A model generated the notes under the pieces. That model was not told where the DNA came from and searched no databases. It was given only the letters and a program-made list of their open reading frames with translations. A DNA stretch of 64,000 nucleotides from positions 336,254 through 400,253 of the forward strand of contig FJOG01000040.1 in NCBI GenBank assembly GCA_900073065.1, read 5' to 3'. Within the stretch, counting starts at the first letter, position 1, and every line of letters starts with the position of its first letter. Below are positions 48,990 through 58,744 of this stretch, piece by piece. A program made the position numbers and the translations under genes. The DNA comes from Phialocephala subalpina. Taxonomy: Eukaryota; Ascomycota; Leotiomycetes; Helotiales; Mollisiaceae.

Positions 48990-49822
48990 GAATTTCGATG
49001 AGTTTCACGATCAGATAGATAAGCCTCCCACTCGCGCATTCGTGCTGTAAACTCCTCATCCGTCTCGTACTTTCGACAGCGAGGCTTGCGGGAACGTGGA
49101 GCAGGTTGTATATTATCGTTCTCGTCGTGCTAGAACTCAAGTTTCCCGCATGTAGCGTGATAGCTGACCCCGCCTGCGACATGGAATCGTACCCCTTGCT
49201 TCCCCTCTTTCCTGAATATTATACGCGTTATAACGTGTTCCTTCTTCTCGTAGGATGTCTCTTTGTGCCTGCGACATAGGATCGATATGTGCTTCGTCTG
49301 TGAACACGACGAATTGCAACCAATTTGTGATCGTTTTATGTTTATGCCTTTCATTGTACTCGACCCTTTTATCGAGATTTCCTTCTGAACATAGGCCTGC
49401 TTGTACCGCCGTCCTCCCTTTGTGTATGCCCAAAGCCTTCTTTGGAGTTGGCGCTTTTAAACGGGTAGTTAAAGTGATCGATTTGAGCTTCGTGCTGCTA
49501 GTCTCGTACCGGGTTGCGCGACGGCGATACTAGCATCTGGCACGTCTTGGCGGAAATGGCAGACTTCCTCCCAAGCCTTGTGGACCTCTTGCGATGTCTG
49601 CGAAACGTGTGATCTCCTTCTAGATCCTTTTCTTGGAGCTATCGTTGACCGGTCTTTTTGGACGGTGCAAATCGTTTGCAAATCGAGGGTATTGGATTCG
49701 GTGGCTTTATGCCGTTCGTACGCGTCGAGAAACCGAGACTTCGCGGGCGTATGATAATCTCCGGGTTTTAAAGGACGTATTTCATCAGTCCCACGAGTTT
49801 TGGAACGTGTTGTGGGTGCCAT
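48990..49822 (-). mobile_element. Truncated, frameshifted Tc1/mariner-type transposase relic
   Basis: On the minus strand an ATG at 49822 opens a 117-residue frame (MAPTTRSKTRGTDEIRPLKP...) with the helix-turn-helix-type region (YERHKATES...DLQTICTVQKDRSTIAPRKG). After stops and frame changes it resumes with YNERHKHKTITNWLQFVVFTDEAHIDPMSQAQ and ILREEGTRYNAYNIQER. FTDEAHID with the following QRDILREEGTRYN matches the first catalytic Asp region of a common fungal Tc1/mariner-like transposase family. A third fragment (EEFTARMREWEAYLSDRET) follows. The rest of the catalytic domain, including the second and third acidic residues, is missing below about 48990. No terminal inverted repeats were found, so the copy is dead and 3'-truncated. 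Confidence 0.8.
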
Positions 49823-50525
49823 AATTAGAGAATAAGAGAGTTGTTTACTTATTTAAAGTTAACGATATTCGCGATCTCGCTTGGCGCACCCCTGGTAATC
49901 AGTGACTCACGGAATACGAAATGTAAACTGAAAAATGAATATGAAACCAATCTGGATTCATGGACTTAGAATTTACGCTGAAAGGTGAATTATCGTCATC
50001 AACTTATTTGAGTGTTCCCCAAGAAACTTTTTTCTGTATCTCAGCCCTTTTATTTTGCATATCCCATTGTGGATTTTTGTGCATGCGATAGATCGAGCAT
50101 CTCTGCTGTTTGCATTCCGATTAAAATATCATAGGGAAGCAGAGTATTTCGATGTGCCAAATGGCCATTGTAAAGTTTCGTGCTATTGAAAAAAATACGC
50201 ATGAAATCCAAAAACACCAATTTTGCGTGTGCAGGGAATTCTGATGTAATTTTGTCATGGTCGTGACCAGACATGAAGAAAAATATTAAGAAGCAACATC
50301 TTTGAAGCACATTATTTCCTTAAACTCTTCGATCTAGTACAAAATCCAAAACATTACTAATTTCAGCCCGCACCCGCGCTCTCGCTTCCGTCAACAACAC
50401 ACCGCCCCAGCCCAAAACCAAACAGAGTATCACCACAACAAGGCCCCTCAACGTTCAACAATTGCCCCAAGACGACTCCAACTGATCATCAAAGGAAGGG
50501 AAGTGATCTAGCACGCAAACTGGAC
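49823..50525. other. AT-rich intergenic region
   Basis: No supported gene. A minus-strand frame near 50274-50050 with an ATG (MSGHDHDKITSEFPAHAKLV) is short and unrecognised. Confidence 0.35.
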
Positions 50526-51505
50526 ATGAAGCGCACATGGAAAGCTCCCGAGACCATGTCTTATACCGTGGCGGAACCACAGCTTGCAAGAACCGAAGGA
50601 TATCTGGTGAGACTACGACCAGACATCCGCAAATCCGCAGGCAAACTTGCTAACAGACTATGACAGGAGCTCCGGAAAGCATATATACTTAGGATAATCT
50701 CTCCCTTCCAACAAAAGACGACCACGAAGACAAATACATCGAAACATACCAGTTGCCTTATTCGATTGCACCAGGCCGACTCCTCTATCGATATCGAGCA
50801 CTCTGGGCCTTTCGAGAGATCTTGCAGCAGAGAAGGAGGCGAAGAATATGACTCGGACGGTGAACCAGATACGGTGAGTGGACCTGCATACCCAACGGAG
50901 GCCTTCGCGGTCTTTGATGAAATGCCTTGATTTCGGCCTCATGTTTCAGGCTATAATATAATCACGTGATCCTTGCCACATAAAGAATTATCTCCAGATA
51001 TTTGACGACCACAAAGCTAACATATCTGATGTCAGTCCCATGGGGAGTAAGGCTGAGCTGGCATTTCTTTCCTTCTCGAAGGTATGTTATGATAGTGCAG
51101 ATTTGCAACTTTTTATCTTTTCCTATGGAATTCGCGCTAGTCCCCTTTCTACACCGAAAGATGCACCCTGCGAGATGCCGCATTTGGGTGCCGCAGCTCG
51201 ACCGCGACACCAATCGTTTGAGCCTTGTCGTCGAACTGTTCGCTCAAATGGAGGCTAATCATCGCCGCAGGCAGCCTCTATTGATCGGGATTCCACCGAC
51301 CTACCATACCGAAGATGAGCTGGCAAAGAGGCGCTATATGGCGAGCGAAAAGCGATGGCTTTTCCTTTTGGTTGGATCTCCTTACTTCATCCATTATTGT
51401 ATTGAGCAAAATTCAGTATGTTTAAGCGAACTGAGCTTTGAGCAATCATTGTTGTTTGGTCTGCAGATCACAGTCTTTGACGGCATGATTGTCTCTACTA
51501 CCTAA
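50526..51505 (+). CDS. Hypothetical protein in five exons
   Basis: A five-exon model joins at phase-0 sites throughout: 50526-50606, 50667-50873, 50998-51081, 51197-51415 and 51467-51505, giving 208 residues. Donors are GTGAGA, GTGAGT, GTATGT and GTATGT; acceptors are ACAG, CCAG, GCAG and GCAG, and the first intron has a GCTAAC branch site. The product has a polar N-terminal half with an acidic patch (GGEEYDSDGEPD) and a C-terminal part with alternating hydrophobic and basic residues (LVVELFAQMEANHRRRQPLL, then EKRWLFLLVGSPYFIHYCIE). No family is recognised. Alternative splicing of the middle exons is possible: a frame from 51029 is also open through 51415. It sits between two transposon relics, so it may itself be a decayed or orphan gene. 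Confidence 0.4.
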
Positions 51506-52079
51506 CCTATCATATATCAAGTCCTCATCAGACTGCAGCCATTCATGATCATCACTTTCTTCCCCATCCGCACTAATCTCTTCGGCATCATCCTTCCCTA
51601 GACCCAATATTCACTCCAGTCTTCTCACTCTCAGCTTCTCTCGGTAAAGCTGTGGCTGATAATATGAACCTGTCACGAGTGTTCTTTATTCTTTTTACGG
51701 TTCTTCGACGTCGTTGGTCCTTTTTCGTGTCGCAAGAATCCAATCAAGAAAAGGTTTATAGTCATTGGGCACCACCATTTTGTATTAGATTTCGGAGACC
51801 TCCCAGCAACCATCCATATCCTTGACACGCGATTGTGCGGATTGGAACTTCGGAATGTCATGGATGTGACACAACCGAATTTCCTTAATGGATACCACCT
51901 CTCCCGTCCGACTTCGAGACAACGACCCTCTAGTAACGGTCCCCTATGTCAGTTGAGGACTCGTAACCAGTGGCAGTGCAGTAGGGAAATCGGTGAATGT
52001 GAAGCCACATCATCAGTTACGCATCGTTTCACTAGGCAGCTTGGCCTAATCCGGATGTGCCGGCGACATTTCCACTTAG
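51506..52079. other. Accessory-region intergenic sequence
   Basis: No gene was recognised. Short frames on both strands lack coding features. The stretch leads directly into the inverted-repeat element at 52080. Confidence 0.35.
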
Positions 52080-52398
52080 CTACGAAGGGCCGGTTAAAAA
52101 GTATTGAGCCATAATCCGAGCTTTCCTCCCCCAAATTGTGATTCGGCTGACAGGGGTATTATGCTTGGCAGCTATAGCTTGTTAGTCCAGCTTCTGCAAG
52201 CTAGACCAAAAGCTCACTTGATTCTTTACCGGAGTAAAGAATCAATTAATACCACTTATAAGCATAGCAGAGTTGCGGTCAGAGCCAGAGGCCCAACAGC
52301 ACCCTGGTCATTCACGTGACCGCGAATGACAAAAAACTTGAATTTTAGCAAAGAAAATCACGTGCATGGCTCAATACTTTTTAATCGGCCTTTCGTAG
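52080..52398. mobile_element. MITE-like element with 33-bp terminal inverted repeats
   Basis: The segment 52080-52112 is repeated inverted at 52366-52398 with 31 of 33 matches; both mismatches are transitions (G/A as read on the left arm). The ends read CTACGAA...TTCGTAG, so a TA target duplication (characteristic of Tc1/mariner-type MITEs) could flank TIRs beginning CGAA. The interior is 253 bp, non-coding, with internal hairpins. Confidence 0.75.
52218..52245. repeat. Perfect 12-bp inverted repeat with 4-nt loop
   Basis: TTGATTCTTTAC (52218-52229) and its exact reverse complement (52234-52245) flank a CGGA loop inside the MITE-like element. Such internal hairpins are common in MITEs. Confidence 0.9.
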
Positions 52399-52421
52399 AA
52401 AGGTAGATTTGACATCAAATA

Positions 52422-53015
52422 TCATTCCTTTTGCCCTGACCACTTCCGCAACTGATACCCTAGCAGGCTAGTATTGTTCAGTATCGGAATCCTCGTACTA
52501 ATACAGTACCTCATTTCTTCCTCCGAATCTAAGTCCGCATACTCATCAGAATCATACTCTGAATGTCCTTCCGCTTCGTGGAAAGGAAGGTGCCAAGGTA
52601 GAATCACAACCAATTCTCTGGCTCGTTTTCGAACTTGCTTATCTTCCTCCTACTCTCTTTCCCATTCTAAGATCTCGATATATTTCTCCTCGATCCAATC
52701 CGGGAACGGCTAGTAAGTATCGCGAACCACGATTTTGTACTCGATCTTTGGCACCGCCTATAAAGTTGATCTCTCCTCCGTAACCTCGCTCAAACGTTAC
52801 AACTCCTCGAGGTCAACTTAAAGCCAGTCGAAATCCAGCTCAAGGATATCGTAAATAATCTCCATCTCATACCTTACCTTCTTATCTAAATAAACATAGC
52901 TACAATATACCTCGAAAAAGTCCGTATCGATTGGATCACGTAAAAAAAACTAATTGCGATTATGTTTGCTACCCTTATAAAAGCCAACGTGTCTTGCAAC
53001 GAATATCAACACCAT
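52422..53015 (-). pseudogene. Nonsense-riddled pseudogene of unknown family
   Basis: From an ATG at 53015 one frame runs 198 codons to 52422 without frameshift but with five internal stops (at 52950, 52818, 52797, 52758 and 52710, lowest base of each codon). All are TAA or TAG, so each can come from a Gln codon (CAA/CAG) by one C-to-T change. Between stops the translation has clear coding character: FFLRDPIDTDFFEVYCSY, LDKKVRYEMEIIYDILELDF, WIEEKYIEILEWEREQEEDK, and an acidic end SEYDSDEYADLDSEEEM. I do not recognise the family. It begins 24 bp beyond the right end of the MITE-like element. The pattern is what RIP would leave in a once-repeated gene. Confidence 0.7.
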
Positions 53016-54285
53016 GACTCCACCGAATGCCCATAATATACCAGCTAAAAATAATTCGAGGCTTTCCGCGTCACAATTTCGAAAACCCTTTTCATCAACA
53101 GAACAAGGTTCCCAATACGAACTTGGATCTTTTCAGCGAATTCATGCCGAATTGTGGAAAGACGGGCCTGAAGCCCCGAAATTGAGGATACGTGGACTTC
53201 TTGTTTTGGGGGGTACAATCGTGGCGCAGGAAATCGTTGAAATCGTCGTGTTCTGTGTGTATTCGTATCTTTTCGTGTTGCTGTCCATCTTACGGTACGG
53301 AAGGTAGCCGTCCCATTCTGGGGAAGGTGGAGTCGAACTTTGTTGTAGGGATGGATGTGCTTCGAGTTTGGGAAGGAAAGCACCTGAAAGGAAGCCCTGC
53401 TTATTCTGTATTTATTGATAAAGTAAGGCTGAACCCCGGCTTATTTTCTCAGCCACTGCTTCACTCCCTCATGCTTGTCATACGTCAGATAACACACTGA
53501 TACACTGACCCTGCTCCCAGGATCGTGGATGCAATTTTGCATTGCACTTGCTCAGCCCATTACTGCCTAATCAAAGCCATACATCTACAGCCTTATTCTT
53601 CCATTCGAGAGCATCCATATGCGAACCATTATAGGAGGCTGCACAACAATCTCCAGGATAGGCCACGAATTTCATGGCTTAACCTAATTCCACACCGAAA
53701 ACTTTGCCCAACTATGGTTAGGCTCCAATGGCTATAATTTAATGGTGGAGGATGGAATGGAGCATTTCGGTGAGTTCAGCGACGACGCAGCACAGAACAA
53801 CGCTGGATGAAAAACAAGTCGGGCGTGAGGCTCAACCAGAATATGGGATAATTATATAGCTAGACCTAGTCTCCTGCCAGATGCCGATTATTAAAATGAG
53901 AGTATGCTTCGTCCCGAATTGCGCAACCTGAAACCTTCTGCATTACCTAATAAGCACGTTCCATGGCTTTAAGAATTTGCCGACATGGTGTGCATCCGCA
54001 CCAGCCTTGTCTTTGTATTTTATATCCTGGTAAGGTTACGCAACCCCACCCTGAAGCCACGGGAGCTGTTAATAGTCTTTTGCTGAGCTTTTGGACTTGA
54101 TAGGGCAATTGCACTCTCTACAAGACGCAGTACCTGCTTTGTGGACTCTAAGCTCGCACCAAGTACCACGACAATTACAAATCTGTCCTCATGAAGCGGG
54201 CGGCTTTTGTTCGGACTGTGAGGCATCTTCACCTGGCTCTGTTCCTTCTGGAATAGATGGTTCCTCGAGCATTCCTCGGATCGCA
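53016..54285. other. Intergenic region upstream of the zinc-cluster gene
   Basis: A plus-strand ATG frame at 53014-53307 (97 residues) overlaps the start of the pseudogene on the other strand and shows only a hydrophobic C-terminus; I do not support it. The frame of the next gene is open upstream of 54286 to a TTG at 54091, so an additional 5' exon is possible. Confidence 0.35.
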
Positions 54286-56711
54286 ATGTCCAATGGCGAT
54301 GGACAACCCTCGAGACAGGAGACGCCAAGAGCGGATTGGCGGCGGCGGCTATCAATTGGGGATAGCAACTCTACAGGTGCCTTTGGTTTGCAGACCACAT
54401 TCGACATCGATGATAATGGGTTTTCCTACAACGATTCATTGGACGTTTCCGGTAGCCCTACCCCCCTCTTCCAGTTCGGGGTGCACCATTCATTAGCACA
54501 TCACCCATTCTATCAATCTGGCGATGTCTTTACAGGTGAATCGGCTTTTCAACCGGACTGGTCTACTCAAAATGGTCCTTCTGCTGTGGATTCGCTAGAC
54601 CCGCATTCAGTAGAGCATGCCCTTTCTCCTGGTATACCTGCATACTTCCATGACCTAGGAAAGGTATACTGACACCATTAGTTGTTACAACACTTTTCGA
54701 CTCTTCACGTCTGAATGTGGGGATTGATGTTGGTCAGATTGACTACCCACTCATTGGAGATTTTCCATTGGGGCAGTTTACATATGGGAGCGATACCCAT
54801 TACCCCTCTCATCTCGATCTTGTTATTGATTCGGCCGAGAACACCCCACCTGTCTTTGAGGGCATCTCGGATGAAGGTGGGGTATTTTTGAGCGCACCAC
54901 AGACAGGGAGCAATTCACCTGCAGGAAATCTAGGATCCCCAAATATTCTAGATCCTTCACAGACAATCTCGCAAGCAGGCGGAAGCAATCCCAGAAGGTC
55001 AAGTCGGTCTCCAAAATCCGCTGTTCCGGCTATCAGATGGGCCTCTCCAGAGTCCAGTGAACACAGCCAAATGACAGATCCGAACGAGAAGAGACGAGGC
55101 AGGAGGAAAGGCCATTTCCAACCCTCCAAACGAGCCCAGGTAAAAGAGACCAGGCGTAGAGGAGCGTGCATGTCATGCGCCCTAGCAAAAGCTGAAGTAC
55201 TTCTACCTCTGTTCATCATCTATAGTTTTGCTCATTATTTTATAGTGCGTTGCCGACATGGATGGCATTTGCAACCGTTGCAAAAGAGGGAATGAATCCA
55301 CAAGATTGTTTCCAGACTTTGAGATATGCAGCAGAGCCCGATTACAAGACTACATCAAAATATTGTTTCCTCGTAAGCTTCCCCATCCAACATTACTTCA
55401 GAAAGCACTAACACCAAAACAGGAGCTTTGAAAGGACATCTCGAAATGACCCAAGTAAATCAACTGATAAATAAATACGACAAGTGCTTCACCGAAAATA
55501 CAATGCAAGCTCAATTTTCATGTGATCGAGATTACCCACCACTTGTTTTAGAAATAACTGAATTTGTGCCACCTCTTGGGGAAAGAGCTACTGCCGCTGT
55601 TATACCAAGTCATGTTCAGCAAGGTGTAACGTTTGAGCAACGTTTTCCAGCGACATTAGCCCTATCTAAGCTCGAAGATAATCTGCAACAGAAATGCAGT
55701 GACCACATTAAGGAAATGGTTCGATACCACTGCGACAACGAACAAGTATTCCCCATGCGATATTCCAGCGAGATCTCGATTCGCGTTTTTGCTGCTGTTT
55801 GCAAGTTCCATAGAGGCATAACTACATCTGGAGACGTGAGTTAGGATAACCTCTCTCCGTTGTTTGAGCAATCTAACATTCTCATAGCCTGCACTTCTCA
55901 ATAAAGCCATGATGCTCTACGCTGGCTACCGATTCATGAACACGGGCATCAGGTATACCCATACCTCGTTTTCAGCCTTGGTGGGATCCATCAAGAACCC
56001 ACCGATCCAGAACATTACCTCGCGTTTAGTTTCCAGACTTCTGAATCGGCAGCTCAAGTACGCCGTAAACGAGGTCATGAAACGGGAGACCGCAAGCCTG
56101 CTCGAAGAGCTTCAAAGAGAATTATATAGCAAGAAGAAATCCGCATGGGCAACTACCTTTTGCGTCATCTTGATTCTCTGCATCTGCATGGAAGAAGTAC
56201 AGACCGCGATGGAAGGGCTAGTGTTACATTTGCGGGAACATCCTGGAAGCGCGACGGCTGATGAGGACGAGGCGATTGCGGTTTGCCGAAGGTTGGATGA
56301 CTTACCGTTTGCGCACATGTGTGAGCTTTTCCATATGGCGTTCAAAACCCACAAGATTGGCGATATGAGTTTGGGCAAGAGGAAGAGGAAGAGTTCCACC
56401 ACTGGCTTTAATCCGTTGAAAGGTGAGATGATTGAGAGGAATGAATCGGACGGATTTGGCAAAGAGGCGGTGGAATTGATTGGCGAAATTCGGACTATAA
56501 TGAAGGAACTTGGTGAGTCTTTTCGTGTCTATCTTGGCAATTGAGATGCTGATCAAGGTTTGTCTTCAAAGATTCTCACATCAAGGCAGCATCAGAGACG
56601 CCCGACTTTCGCAGCGGTGCTGAATGTTTTGATAGCCATCTCAAGTTCATGATGAGGAATTCTGGGAGGCTTATTGCAACATTTTTAAGGTCTTTCGAAC
56701 ACCGTATATAA
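54286..56711 (+). CDS. Zinc-cluster (Zn2Cys6-type) transcription factor with internal, widely spaced finger
   Basis: Six exons, 54286-54663, 54738-55196, 55246-55372, 55423-55835, 55888-56512 and 56572-56711, join in phase to 713 residues. The zinc cluster lies near residue 270 rather than at the N-terminus and is split by an intron: GACMSCALAKAE, then CVADMDGICNRCKRGNESTR, with the sixth Cys in FPDFEICSRARLQDYI. Spacing is C-x2-C-x6-C-x7-C-x2-C-x15-C; the last gap is longer than the usual 6-9. A basic stretch precedes it (KRRGRRKG...RAQVKETRRRG). The C-terminal part is helical (YAVNEVMKRETASLLEELQREL, FCVILILCICMEEVQTAMEGL) with a final DSHLKFMMRNSGRLIATFLRS. A nuclear regulator of unknown target genes is likely. 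Confidence 0.8.
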
Positions 56712-57400
56712 GTCACTTGATCTCGGATCATCTGTATAAAGATCGTTATTCTTTCGACGTATGTATTCATATGTAAGATTCGATCACTATAGATGTCGAG
56801 ATGCAAAACGTACATACAAAATTTTGAATATATTTAACAGCAATTGGTTCCTCATCACTATGAACTGCCTAATGTTCCAGATGGGTTGCGATATTCTTCT
56901 ATAAATTTGAGCAGAAAATAAAAGGTCGTTGGGTTGAATTTGTGTCGAGGTTCCTTGACGTTCCTTGAGGTTCGTTGATTTTGATGTTTTGGCCGTGATT
57001 TGGGGGTTGAATGTCTCAGGACTTGAGGATTGGATGCAGTTTGGAGGCTGAGAAAGGGGAAGCAGAGGAAGTGAGTTGCGGGATTTGGATGCCTGTGAAG
57101 CATTCAATGTCTGTGAGATGGACAGAGAATTATCTTATTTCATTCATCAGGAGAAAGGAGAAGATCTACTCCTGCTTCCTTTCCAATTAGCCCCTTCCCA
57201 TTATGCCAGATCCAAATTTGGAAGCCATATAGTAGCAATTCTTTCCCTAGCTGGCACCTAGGGTAGCTCCTTCCTGAAGAACGCCTGCCAGCCCAGTGGT
57301 ATCCAAGCCACAACGCCCAAATGTCCCAAATCCTAACTAAGATTCAAAACGCCTAGCCATTTTGAGAAGTCAAGTTCATGGTCCCACTACAGTCCAGACA
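56712..57400. other. Intergenic, convergent 3' ends
   Basis: The region lies between the convergent zinc-cluster and capping-enzyme genes. No supported gene. A short GGTTCCTTGACGTTCCTTGAGGTTC tandem-like stretch occurs near 56950. Confidence 0.4.
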
Positions 57401-58744
57401 TCAGTTCTTGCCGGGTGGCCCAGGACTCGGCCTCCCATTCATCTGCTCATCCGCCTTCCGCTTCACTCCGCCCGGCGGAGCATTATTAACCCCTACACTA
57501 GCAACTCTCTTCCGCTCCGCCTCCTTCTTCATCCTTGTACTCTCCTCCGCCGCCCTCCGCTTCCATGAGTCTCGGATTCTCATCGCCGCCCCCAGTAAAT
57601 CTGCCTCCGTCACTCGGTCTGTGATTGACTCGATGACGCTCTCCACAGTTGAGATGTGGTTGGCGTTGGTCTTGTCGTCTCGGAAGCGCATGTAGCGCCA
57701 TCGCTTTTGGGAGTCCATGAAACATTCCACAATTCGGTCGTTGAGTGGCTCGTTCATCTGCTTCAGTGTCTCCCATTCCTCCGCCTCGACGTACATCGTT
57801 CCATACCAAGGATCCTCTTCGTTGTTGCCCGCGTGGACGTGTAGATTGCATATTGGGATGGCGTCGTAGTCGATGTAGGGCGCCGTGATTCCTTCCGCAC
57901 GGTCTTGCGCGTCTGGCTGAACTGTGGGGAAGTCGAGTGAAAGTCTAAAGTCGATTGAGTTTTCTGCTTCGGGTTTCCATTTGAGGATGTTTTGATCTGT
58001 GCCATGCTTGTAGTCCGTCATTCGACATGTGAAAATGAGGCCGTCGTTGCCGTGTGGTAAGGAAGGTAGAATCTCCTTGAACATCTTCTCTATACCATAT
58101 GATAGCTGCATCGCCTTGAGCTCGACGATGAAGTGCATCCACTCTTTCTCGGCCGGGTATTCTTCCAGCAACGCTTGATATGGGTCGAAGATGCGCTCCT
58201 TGAAATATGCAAGTCGTTTGTCGAGTGTTCGGTTCATCAAGCTGTTTCCGTCCAGTACCATGCAGTCAAACACCAAGTATTTTGGTTGGTATCCTCCTCC
58301 GGCAACCTTGTCCATCACAAGTTCTCCATCGATTAGGGTGTTGGTGTGGAAATTCTGAAGATCCTTGGGGACGGGGAAGTGGAGACCGTCGCGGGGGATG
58401 AACCAGTAGTCGTTTTTGCGGTCGATTAGATATTGAACTTCTTCGCCTTGGTCGCCGGAGGTAAGGTAGAGTAGGAATCGCATGCCGTCTGACTTTTCGC
58501 AAACATAGTAGCTAGACAAAAAGGTTAGCAGGTGGTTAATTGGGCCTGGTTCAACCTGGAAGACATACTCTTGTTTGCATAGCTCTTCCAGATGCCTGCG
58601 CGCAAAGCTGACAGGTTGTGCGCCTGGGAAGTTGGTGTTATGAGGACGATTGAGCATCTGTGCTACCTCTGATCGCATATTGCGGAGTAGCTCTCCTTCA
58701 ATCTTTAGGCCTGGGGCCGAGATATTCTGGAGGGGGCCCGCCAT
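57401..58744 (-). CDS. ceg1: mRNA capping enzyme alpha subunit (guanylyltransferase)
   Basis: Two exons, 58744-58569 and 58511-57401, join to 428 residues. The nucleotidyl-transfer motif I reads CEKSDGMR, with the attacking Lys at residue 65, right after the splice joint. Further superfamily motifs follow: TLIDGELV (III), YLVFDCMVLDG (IIIa), GNDGLIFTCR (IV), LKWKPEAENSIDFRL (V) and WRYMRFRDDKTNANH (VI) in the OB-fold. It transfers GMP from GTP to the diphosphate 5' end of nascent RNA polymerase II transcripts in the nucleus; in fungi the RNA triphosphatase is a separate protein. The C-terminus is a charged, Ala/Glu/Lys-rich helix ending in a Gly/Pro tail. The 57-nt intron has no stop and is a multiple of three, so unspliced RNA keeps the frame. 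Confidence 0.95.
   Translation of the reverse strand: MAGPLQNISAPGLKIEGELLRNMRSEVAQMLNRPHNTNFPGAQPVSFARRHLEELCKQEYVFQVEPGPINHLLTFLSSYYVCEKSDGMRFLLYLTSGDQGEEVQYLIDRKNDYWFIPRDGLHFPVPKDLQNFHTNTLIDGELVMDKVAGGGYQPKYLVFDCMVLDGNSLMNRTLDKRLAYFKERIFDPYQALLEEYPAEKEWMHFIVELKAMQLSYGIEKMFKEILPSLPHGNDGLIFTCRMTDYKHGTDQNILKWKPEAENSIDFRLSLDFPTVQPDAQDRAEGITAPYIDYDAIPICNLHVHAGNNEEDPWYGTMYVEAEEWETLKQMNEPLNDRIVECFMDSQKRWRYMRFRDDKTNANHISTVESVIESITDRVTEADLLGAAMRIRDSWKRRAAEESTRMKKEAERKRVASVGVNNAPPGGVKRKADEQMNGRPSPGPPGKN

Noticed and set aside
53014..53307. 97-codon plus-strand ATG frame
   Set aside because: Its start overlaps the start of the pseudogene on the opposite strand; no domain and low complexity.
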